Part shown: one piece after another, positions 4,497-10,000 of the stretch
Layout of the letters: every line of letters begins with the position of its first letter
Numbering within the stretch: position 1 is the stretch's first letter
DNA from: Flavobacterium sp.
GTDB taxonomy: Bacteria; Bacteroidota; Bacteroidia; Flavobacteriales; Flavobacteriaceae
Assembly: GCF_020217025.1 (NCBI RefSeq)
Contig: NZ_JAIWOF010000103.1
Coordinates: 1 to 10,000, forward strand
Direction: 5' to 3'
Length of the DNA: 10,000 bases
Made by a program: the position numbers and the translations under genes
The notes under the pieces: generated by a model
What the model was told of the DNA's origin: nothing
What the model saw: only the letters and a program-made list of their open reading frames with translations
Database searches by the model: none

Positions 4497-6104
4497 ATGA
4501 TGAAACGAAACCAATTACGCGAAGCTATTTTTAGACATTTAGATGGATTAGTTGTTGTTCCTGTCGCTTATTCTCTCTTCAAGAAAGGAATTTTAGCACA
4601 TCTTTTAAAGGAGAAATCCACAACTTTAGCTCAAATTACAAACGAGTTTTATGCTAATGAAGGTTATTTGAATGTAGCATTACGCGTTCTGGCATCGCAA
4701 GGTTTTCTAAAATACGAAGTCGATAATGCTTCAGGAAATGTTGCGATTACTACTTTGCCTATTAGCGAATTTGCGTTTTCGCTTGTTCCCATGTATGAGG
4801 ATACGTTTCAATTGTTAACCAAGACTTCGGTTTTTACTGCTAATAAAATGGATGTGGATTCTATTGCTTTGTTAGAACCCATTTTAAAGAAATTCACCGA
4901 AAATTATCATATTCATTTTGAAGAAGATGAATATTTAAGAGCTATTCAAGAGCAAATGTTGACACATATCGAAGGCTATTTGGTTGGCCCAATTGTTGTC
5001 AACTTAGGAATGACAGGCATGTTTCACAAGTATTTCATGGAAAGTTCGTTTCGAGCGGATGAATTTCATAAACATCCCGAAGCGTTTGCTAAAATTCTCG
5101 ATTTCTTTGTGCATTTGGGTTGGTTTTCTAAGAAAAACGACAATTATCAATTTACAGAAGACGGCTTTTTCTTTGCCAAACGAGCTTCGGCTTATGGTGT
5201 GACGGTTTCGTATCTTCCGATGTTTAAACATATTGACAGCTTGCTGTTTGGAAATGCTAGCGAATTGCGAAATATAGCTAAAAACGAAGACGAAATTCAC
5301 GTCAATCGCGAAATGAATGTTTGGGGAAGTGGTGGTGCGCATGCGACGTATTTCAAAGTAATTGACGATATTATTATCGAACTTTTTAATAAGCCAATTG
5401 CTAAACAACCGAAAGGAATTTTAGATATGGGTTGCGGAAATGGTGCTTTTTTACAACATATTTTTGAAGTCATCGAGCGACAAACCTTGCGAGGTAAAAT
5501 GTTAGATGATTATCCATTATTTTTAGTTGGTGCGGATTATAATCAAGCAGCATTAAAAGTGACGCGAGCGAATTTGATTAAAGCGGATATTTGGGCAAAA
5601 GTTATTTGGGGCGACATTGGAAATCCCGATTTATTGAATAGTGATTTGCAAGAGAATTACATCATCGATTTGAAAGATTTGTTGAATGTACGTACTTTCT
5701 TAGACCACAACCGCATTTGGGAAGACCCGAAAAATAAGACTAAAGATAGAGTTAGTACTTCTACTGGAGCTTTTGCACATCGTGGTGTTCACATTTCCAA
5801 CAATGATGTCGAAGATAATTTATTGGAACATTTTATGAAATGGAGTCCGTATGTTCGTAAATTTGGCCTTTTAATTATCGAATTGCATACGGTAGCACCC
5901 GAATTAACTGCTCAAAATCTTGGAAAAACAGCTGCTACTGCTTATGATGCTACACACGGTTTTTCGGATCAGTTTATTGTTGAGATTGAGGTGTTGCAAA
6001 AAATAGCGGCAGAAGCAGGATTACATTCGGATCCTGATTACTTTAAAAAATATCCAGAAACCGATTATGCAACGGTAAGTATTAATCTGTTTAGAGGAAA
6101 ATAA
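4497..6104 (+). CDS. AprA-related class I SAM-dependent methyltransferase
   Basis: A 535-residue soluble protein. The C-terminal half is a Rossmann methyltransferase: motif I LDMGCGNGAF (309-318), the acidic ribose-binding position D347 in GADYNQAAL (345-353), and GDIGNPD (372-378). The later blocks VRTFLDHNRIWEDP (398-411), HTVAPE (464-469) and DATHGFSDQF (484-493) are typical of the group named after the apratoxin synthase domain AprA MT1, an iron-dependent methyltransferase acting on a carrier-bound malonyl unit. H403, H464, H487 and Q492 are candidates for a metal site here. The N-terminal half has two winged-helix-like modules (about 8-107 and 150-252) that repeat each other at an offset near 142: HLDGLVVVPV with HIEGYLVGPI, VLASQGFLK with FVHLGWFSK, SLVPMY with SYLPMF. 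No ketosynthase, acyltransferase or carrier protein is nearby, so the substrate is unknown. The ATG codons at 4497 and 4500 are both possible starts. A 72-residue acidic protein follows after 7 bases. Confidence 0.85.
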   Translation: MMKRNQLREAIFRHLDGLVVVPVAYSLFKKGILAHLLKEKSTTLAQITNEFYANEGYLNVALRVLASQGFLKYEVDNASGNVAITTLPISEFAFSLVPMYEDTFQLLTKTSVFTANKMDVDSIALLEPILKKFTENYHIHFEEDEYLRAIQEQMLTHIEGYLVGPIVVNLGMTGMFHKYFMESSFRADEFHKHPEAFAKILDFFVHLGWFSKKNDNYQFTEDGFFFAKRASAYGVTVSYLPMFKHIDSLLFGNASELRNIAKNEDEIHVNREMNVWGSGGAHATYFKVIDDIIIELFNKPIAKQPKGILDMGCGNGAFLQHIFEVIERQTLRGKMLDDYPLFLVGADYNQAALKVTRANLIKADIWAKVIWGDIGNPDLLNSDLQENYIIDLKDLLNVRTFLDHNRIWEDPKNKTKDRVSTSTGAFAHRGVHISNNDVEDNLLEHFMKWSPYVRKFGLLIIELHTVAPELTAQNLGKTAATAYDATHGFSDQFIVEIEVLQKIAAEAGLHSDPDYFKKYPETDYATVSINLFRGK

Positions 6105-6111
6105 AATTAAA

Positions 6112-6330
6112 ATGGAAGATAAATTTTCAGAAATAAAAAAAGACATTCAATTGATTATTGATAATATGGCGATAAAGAATTTATCGGAAGCCAGTATTAA
6201 ATTAATTGAAGTGAGTGATGATTTAGACGATATGATGGATGCTACCGATGACGAAATCGTGTTGCGAGAAATTAGTAAATATCAAGTGTTGCTGAATCAT
6301 TTGCAGATTAAAATGAGTACGAAAGAGTAA
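6112..6330 (+). CDS. small acidic helical protein, 72 residues, function unknown
   Basis: I do not recognise this protein. It begins MEDKFSEIKK, is predicted to be almost wholly helical, and has a strongly acidic middle (DDLDDMMDATDDE, about residues 36-48) flanked by heptad-like leucine/isoleucine spacing, as in a helical hairpin or short coiled coil. There is no signal, membrane segment or cysteine. It starts 7 bases after the methyltransferase stop, on the same strand, so it is almost certainly cotranscribed with it and may be a partner or accessory of that enzyme; this is inferred from position only. Its TAA is immediately followed by the stop codon of the convergent 2H phosphoesterase, with no base between them. 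Confidence in it being a gene rests on the tight spacing and a normal coding pattern. Confidence 0.7.
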   Translation: MEDKFSEIKKDIQLIIDNMAIKNLSEASIKLIEVSDDLDDMMDATDDEIVLREISKYQVLLNHLQIKMSTKE

Positions 6331-6888
6331 TTAAAACAAGGTTAATTGTTCTTTTTCAGGTTCCATTTCACTTAGAAAAGGAATTGTTTCAAGCACATCA
6401 TATTGTTTTCTATCGGTATTGAAAATTCGAATAGTAATGCCTTCGCAAATGAAATTCAAATCTATATTATCAAATAAACTATAGGCTATTTTCAGTTGGG
6501 ATTCATTAAGTTGTCTACCAATTGAAATATGCGGTTCCGTACTTTTATGACTCACTGGAAATTGAATTTGTTTTGGAATTTCCTTCATGATTTCAGCCAT
6601 TTTGGTTTTGCTTTCGGCTTTGGGAGCAATAAAAAAAGCACCATTAGTATAATTGCCAAAATCATTAAACGTGACTTCAAAAGGAATTTGATAACGGCAG
6701 TAATTGGCGATTCGCGATTTTATATTTTCATATGTTTCATCTCCGTATTCAAACTCACAAATGGTCACATGAGCTAAAGAATTCTTACTCGGAAACCATC
6801 CAATTTTAGCACTCAATTGTTCTTTGAGTTCTTTAACCGCTTCAATAACGGTTTCAGAAGGATGAAAAACTACCGAATATTTTGCCAT
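6331..6888 (-). CDS. 2H phosphoesterase, 2'-5' RNA ligase family protein
   Basis: A 185-residue cytosolic protein with the two His-x-Thr/Ser motifs of the 2H phosphoesterase superfamily: HVTI (H40, T42) and HISI (H120, S122), about 80 residues apart as in the family. Members act on 2'-5' linkages or cyclic phosphates in RNA or nucleotides (2'-5' RNA ligase LigT/ThpR, cyclic phosphodiesterases). The true substrate cannot be read from sequence. The last five residues are QLTLF (181-185), after an acidic linker (EMEPEKE); this fits the beta sliding-clamp binding pentapeptide QL(S/D)LF, unusual for this family and suggestive of a link to replication or repair. The gene follows the DUF457 gene by 3 bases (TAA CGT ATG) and is its operon partner. 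Its stop codon touches that of the convergent 72-residue gene. No signal peptide is present. Confidence 0.88.
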   Translation of the reverse strand: MAKYSVVFHPSETVIEAVKELKEQLSAKIGWFPSKNSLAHVTICEFEYGDETYENIKSRIANYCRYQIPFEVTFNDFGNYTNGAFFIAPKAESKTKMAEIMKEIPKQIQFPVSHKSTEPHISIGRQLNESQLKIAYSLFDNIDLNFICEGITIRIFNTDRKQYDVLETIPFLSEMEPEKEQLTLF

Positions 6889-6891
6889 ACG

Positions 6892-7890
6892 TTAATTGCC
6901 TTTTAATCGTGTAAAAATCTTTTTTAGCAATGCTTTACCATCTCGTTTGGCTTTTGGAACTTCCTCAGCCCAATAAATTCCATCAGACATCGGAATCATT
7001 TGATAACTAAAAGCAAACTGCGGATTTTCAGGATTGTCGTTCAATAAACCAAATCGCAAATCATTAAAAAACAAACGATTGTTTTGTGTGGATACCAAAT
7101 ACCAACCTTCGCTAATTTTTATAAGTTGCTGAAAATCATACGAATTTACCAGTTTTTTTTCTAATTCTTTATTTTTGGAATAGAAAGTAAAACGAATCGG
7201 TTGCGAATCAAATAGAGAATAATCGGCTAAATAATATCCTTCTGAAGTAGCCACATTTGCATTCCAAAGAATACAATTGAAAGCGGTGGGTTTTACAATC
7301 AGTTCTTGATGAGCTAAATTTTGATTTTGCATTGCTTTTTCAAATTTATGTACAGCAAAAAGTTTCAAAGCACAAGTCAAAAGTAAATATGATGAACTAA
7401 TCACCAATCCACGAATTACATATTTTCTTCGAATGAAATAATCTTTGTTTTTCCAAACGAAAACTAACGAAATTAACAACGGAATTGTATACAAAGGATC
7501 AATAACGAAGATGGTTTTCAAAGCAAATCGGTAATCTAAAGGCCAAAGAATTTGCGTTCCCCAAGAGGTAAATAAATCTAAAAATACATGAGTAATCAAA
7601 CACCAAAACGCCAATAAAGAAGCGCTTTTGAAACTGATTTTATTCTTTTCTATTTTAGAAATTACCCAACCCAAAGCAGGCGACAAAAACACAAAAAAGA
7701 GTATGGAATGACTTAAACCTCTGTGAATAGCAACTCCTTCAACATCACTTAAAAATTTTCCTACTACAATATCTAAATCAGGAATTGTACCTAAAATAGC
7801 TCCATATAAAAAGGTCTTGTTTTGCAGTTTTTTACCAGCCACGAGTTCGGCAGTAGCGATTCCTAGTACTATTTGTGTTAGTGAATCCAT
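6892..7890 (-). CDS. YdjM/DUF457-type membrane-bound metal-dependent hydrolase
   Basis: A 332-residue inner-membrane protein of the LexA-binding inner-membrane-associated putative hydrolase family (DUF457, YdjM-like). The N-terminal 180 residues hold the family's conserved polar residues between hydrophobic helices: MDSLTQIVLG at the start, IPDLDI (36-41), HRGLSHS (56-62), ITHVFLDLFTSWGTQ (99-113) and DPLY (131-134). The His and Asp residues (D38, D40, H56, H61, H101, D105) resemble a metal site, though activity has not been proved for the family as far as I know. Membrane segments lie near 26-45, 60-80, 88-108, 128-147 and 160-180. The C-terminal 150 residues are a soluble, mostly beta domain (WYLVSTQNNRLFFNDLRFG, 263-281) found in longer members. 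It is first in a two-gene operon with the 2H phosphoesterase. The upstream spacer holds a 13-bp inverted repeat. Confidence 0.88.
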   Translation of the reverse strand: MDSLTQIVLGIATAELVAGKKLQNKTFLYGAILGTIPDLDIVVGKFLSDVEGVAIHRGLSHSILFFVFLSPALGWVISKIEKNKISFKSASLLAFWCLITHVFLDLFTSWGTQILWPLDYRFALKTIFVIDPLYTIPLLISLVFVWKNKDYFIRRKYVIRGLVISSSYLLLTCALKLFAVHKFEKAMQNQNLAHQELIVKPTAFNCILWNANVATSEGYYLADYSLFDSQPIRFTFYSKNKELEKKLVNSYDFQQLIKISEGWYLVSTQNNRLFFNDLRFGLLNDNPENPQFAFSYQMIPMSDGIYWAEEVPKAKRDGKALLKKIFTRLKGN

Positions 7891-7912
7891 TTAAGGTTTT
7901 GAATAATTTTGT

Positions 7913-7956
7913 TTTTGTAATTTTAGCTTAAATTTAAAAGTATTAAAATTACAAAA
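7913..7956. repeat. 13-bp perfect inverted repeat with an 18-base spacer
   Basis: TTTTGTAATTTTA (7913-7925) is repeated exactly inverted as TAAAATTACAAAA (7944-7956). The spacer contains the palindrome TTAAATTTAA. It lies 23 bases before the start of the DUF457 gene, in the AT-rich divergent spacer (7891-8103). A weak -7-like box (leftward TACTTTTA, 7942-7935, with TTG 21 bases upstream) falls inside it. It could be a regulator site or an RNA hairpin in the leader; chance is possible in DNA this AT-rich. Confidence 0.5.
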
Positions 7957-8061
7957 GAAAAATCAATTCTAAATATATGTTTCAAATATTGAGTTTTTGT
8001 TAAATTTAGATTTAAGGTAAAATAATTTGAATAAAATAGATAAAGGGGTTTAAAAAAACAG

Positions 8062-8069
8062 TAAATTTG
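8062..8069 (+). promoter_or_regulatory. putative -7 box of the lipoprotein gene
   Basis: TAAATTTG fits TAnnTTTG exactly and lies 34 bases before the ATG at 8104. No TTG/TTTG is seen at the usual 17-23 base distance (the spacer is TAAAGGGGTTTAAAAAAACAG). The rest of the 213-base spacer is AT-rich, holding the inverted repeat at 7913-7956 and nothing else I can name. Confidence 0.35.
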
Positions 8070-8103
8070 GCTCTTAGTCTTTAACAATAAATTTCATCTA
8101 AAA

Positions 8104-8913
8104 ATGAGAAAACTAATTTATTTTCTATTTATTTTATCTTTTTTAAATTCATGTAGTAGTAGTGATAGCGATGCTTCTAATGAAAACGAATCTGCGGAAG
8201 TCCCACCAGTAAGGTCATACGTAACCTATATTTCTCAGAATTCTGTCACGCTTAATGGAGTTATTGATAACACTAATAATTATTACCAAGGACCAGGAAC
8301 TTATAAAGTTGGATTTGTTTTTAGGGCGGGTAATATTGACGATTCTAGTAATGATCAAGTTATTATAGTAGATGAAAATGTTGAGTATGAACCATATAAA
8401 AAATATTTCAGCACTAATATAAGTTCCTTACTACCCAATACTAAATATTATTATACTTGTTTTACTGAAAATGGTAATTATGAAGAAAATGATTGGGAAG
8501 AATTTACAACATCTGAAATTCCTTGTGTTCAATTACAAAATAATTATGTGAGCATTTCTGGTGTTTGGAATACTGTTTATCCAGAAATTAATGATCCTTT
8601 GTGTTGTGATGAAGGGAATTTTGGTATTAGATTTGGTACATGGCCTAATATTTATGAAATAAATTTTAATGAATTGAATAATGGTTTTCCAAATACGGGA
8701 CAATATTTTGGTGTTGATTATCGTTTTGATATTACAGATTACAATAAAGAAGTCGTAAAATCATCAAATCAAGTGTTAATAGATAATATTTCTACACCTG
8801 CAACGGAATTATTTGTTAATAATGATGGAGTAACATTAACAATAATTTTTTGTAATACAACTTTAAGAAATGGTACAGTTTTAAATGGAAAGGTTTCAGT
8901 ATTATTACCTTAA
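8104..8913 (+). CDS. lipoprotein with a fibronectin type III-like domain
   Basis: A 269-residue exported protein. The N-terminus (MRKLIYFLFILSFLNSC) is a signal peptide ending in the lipobox LNSC, so C17 would be lipidated after signal peptidase II cleavage. The tail SSSDSDASNENES that follows is Ser/Asp/Glu rich, similar to the export signal that takes Bacteroidota lipoproteins to the cell surface, though it lacks a clean run of acidic residues. Residues about 36-136 look like a fibronectin type III fold: SVTLNGVIDN, YKVGFVFRAG, then LLPNTKYYYTCFTEN and WEEFTT, the usual pattern of strands ending in tyrosines before the last strand. Residues 141-269 form a second, beta-rich domain I do not recognise, with cysteines at 141, 167, 168 and 250. 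It is monocistronic, ending at a strong terminator. No enzyme motif is visible; a surface binding role is a guess. Confidence 0.85.
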   Translation: MRKLIYFLFILSFLNSCSSSDSDASNENESAEVPPVRSYVTYISQNSVTLNGVIDNTNNYYQGPGTYKVGFVFRAGNIDDSSNDQVIIVDENVEYEPYKKYFSTNISSLLPNTKYYYTCFTENGNYEENDWEEFTTSEIPCVQLQNNYVSISGVWNTVYPEINDPLCCDEGNFGIRFGTWPNIYEINFNELNNGFPNTGQYFGVDYRFDITDYNKEVVKSSNQVLIDNISTPATELFVNNDGVTLTIIFCNTTLRNGTVLNGKVSVLLP

Positions 8914-8938
8914 TTTATTTTAAAATAAAATTATTTTG

Positions 8939-8965
8939 AAGCTGATTTATCAAAATCAGCTTTTT
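8939..8965 (+). terminator. rho-independent terminator of the lipoprotein gene
   Basis: AAGCTGATTT (8939-8948) pairs perfectly with AAATCAGCTT (8953-8962) around an ATCA loop, followed by TTT. It lies between the lipoprotein gene and the convergent mnmE. Read leftward the stem is followed by a less regular A/T-rich stretch, so it may also end mnmE. Confidence 0.88.
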
Positions 8966-8997
8966 CATTTGAATAAAGGATATGTTTAATGAAATTT

Positions 8998-10000
8998 TTA
9001 CTTTCCGATACAGAAGTTCGCGAAAATATTTCCAAGTAATTCATCATTGGTAACTTCTCCAGTAATCTCACCAAAATAATGCAAGGCAGAGCGAATATCA
9101 ATCGCCATTAAGTCAGAAGAAAGCCCTGAATCCAAGCCCCATTTCACTTTTTGGACTTCTTCTAAAGCTTTTAATAAGGAATCGTAGTGACGCGTGTTGG
9201 TTACGATGGTTTCGTTATTACGTAAAGCCCCTGTGTTTACGAAGGACATCAGTTCATTTTTTAATTCTTCTATACCTACTTTTTGTTTTGCAGAAATAAA
9301 AATTGAATTTTCAATTTGAGATTCTAGATTTCGGAGTAAACTCTCATCTAGTTTGTCTTTTTTATTAAATATTGTAAGTAATGCTTTTTGAGGATATTTA
9401 TTTCTAATTTTTTCTACTTCTACTTTCAAACCTTCCAAACTCTCCATTGTTAGTTCCGTACTGTCAACAAGGAATAAAACTACCTGCGCTTGCTCAATCT
9501 TCTCAAACGTCTTTTGAATCCCGATGCTTTCCACTACATCTTTTGTTTCACGAATTCCGGCCGTATCAATAAATCTAAAACCAATACCATTAATAACCAA
9601 TTCGTCTTCAATTGTATCACGTGTTGTTCCTGCAATGTCCGAAACAATAGCACGTTCTTCGTTCAATAAAGCATTCAATAAAGTTGATTTCCCAACATTC
9701 GGTTCGCCCACAATGGCTACTGGAATACCATTTTTAATTACGTTACCAACAGCAAACGAATCAATCAAACGTTTTAAAACGAATTCAATTCGCTCTAATA
9801 ATTCATGAAATTGGGTTCTGTCAGCAAATTCGACATCTTCTTCGGCAAAGTCTAATTCCAATTCGATTAAAGAAGCAAAATTTAATAACTCTTCACGCAA
9901 TTTGGCAATCTCGTTACTAAAACCGCCACGCATTTGTTGCATCGCAATTTGATGTGACGCTTCATTATCCGAAGCAATTAAGTCAGCAACCGCTTCAGCT
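8998..10000 (-). CDS. mnmE: tRNA uridine-5-carboxymethylaminomethyl(34) synthesis GTPase MnmE, C-terminal part (5' end outside the window)
   Basis: MnmE with MnmG makes the cmnm5/nm5 modification on the wobble uridine of several tRNAs, using GTP, a folate one-carbon unit and FAD. The reading frame stays open from the Met at 9942 to the window edge and encodes AEAVADLIASDNEASHQIA before it, the conserved start of the helical domain. So the gene runs off the window; 334 residues are visible and roughly 120-130 N-terminal residues (the tetrahydrofolate-binding domain) are missing. Counting from the Met at 9942, the G domain shows GEPNVGKST (79-87, P-loop), DIAGTTRDT (102-110, switch I), DTAG (126-129), NKKD (193-196) and ISAK (216-219). 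The protein ends in CIGK (311-314), the family's invariant C-terminus with the catalytic Cys. It converges on the lipoprotein gene across a terminator and shows no sign of damage. Confidence 0.97.
   Translation of the reverse strand, partial: AEAVADLIASDNEASHQIAMQQMRGGFSNEIAKLREELLNFASLIELELDFAEEDVEFADRTQFHELLERIEFVLKRLIDSFAVGNVIKNGIPVAIVGEPNVGKSTLLNALLNEERAIVSDIAGTTRDTIEDELVINGIGFRFIDTAGIRETKDVVESIGIQKTFEKIEQAQVVLFLVDSTELTMESLEGLKVEVEKIRNKYPQKALLTIFNKKDKLDESLLRNLESQIENSIFISAKQKVGIEELKNELMSFVNTGALRNNETIVTNTRHYDSLLKALEEVQKVKWGLDSGLSSDLMAIDIRSALHYFGEITGEVTNDELLGNIFANFCIGK

Noticed and set aside
5004..5408. Leftward open frame of 134 codons inside the methyltransferase gene.
   Set aside because: It lies wholly within a well-supported gene on the other strand and its translation has no recognisable domain. 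It is a shadow frame.
6335..6356. Weak hairpin AACAA-GGTTAA-TTGTT followed by CTTTTTC, as a terminator for the methyltransferase operon.
   Set aside because: A 5-bp AT-rich stem is too weak to call, and it lies within the coding end of the opposite gene.
9524..9808. Rightward open frame of 94 codons opposite mnmE.
   Set aside because: It is antisense to the conserved G domain of MnmE and has no independent support.
9940..10000. MnmE starting at the Met at 9942, as a shortened protein.
   Set aside because: The frame continues without a stop to the window edge and encodes conserved MnmE sequence before that Met. The gene is cut by the window, not truncated.

Overview
The window looks like chromosome of a low-GC Bacteroidota, most likely a Flavobacterium or a close relative in the Flavobacteriaceae. 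The reasons are the AT-rich intergenic DNA, the lack of clear Shine-Dalgarno sequences, promoter elements of the Bacteroidota type (TTG/TTTG plus TAnnTTTG), a lipoprotein signal followed by a Ser/Asp-rich tail, and the character of the recognisable proteins. I see no prophage, transposase, CRISPR array or tRNA.

Layout. The left edge (1-72) is the 3' end of a 5S rRNA gene, so a ribosomal RNA operon ends here; a strong terminator follows (81-107). An unrecognised 201-residue protein runs leftward (211-816). From 940 to 3821 there is a leftward sulfur cluster: a Crp/Fnr-type regulator (3189-3821), a TauE/SafE-type sulfite/sulfur-anion exporter translationally coupled to it through a TAATG overlap (2413-3189), and a three-domain persulfide dioxygenase-rhodanese (940-2349) with the domain order of CstB. 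Rightward genes follow: an unrecognised 181-residue protein divergent from the regulator (3906-4451), a 535-residue AprA-like SAM methyltransferase (4497-6104) and a 72-residue acidic protein (6112-6330). Tail to tail with these, with no spacer, lies a leftward pair: a 2H phosphoesterase (6331-6888) and a DUF457/YdjM-type membrane hydrolase (6892-7890). An AT-rich divergent spacer leads to a lipoprotein gene (8104-8913), then a terminator, then the C-terminal two thirds of mnmE, which runs leftward out of the window (8998-10000).

How the genes work together. The three sulfur genes form a plausible detoxification module: the dioxygenase oxidises low-molecular-weight persulfides to sulfite, its rhodanese domain handles sulfane sulfur, and the exporter removes sulfite or related anions. 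The most interesting signal is regulatory. A 16-bp Crp/Fnr-type site (TGTnA-N6-TnACA) lies upstream of the regulator-exporter unit, and a related site with one mismatch lies upstream of the dioxygenase. Both are centred about 30 bp upstream of a Bacteroidota -7 box, the spacing of a class II activator. The regulator's only three cysteines sit where cAMP-type proteins carry their phosphate-binding cassette. Together this suggests a thiol-based Crp/Fnr sulfur switch in place of the CstR, FisR or SqrR regulators known elsewhere. That is inference from sequence.

Other points of interest are the stand-alone AprA-like methyltransferase with a duplicated N-terminal module, and the QLTLF clamp-binding-like tail on the 2H phosphoesterase.
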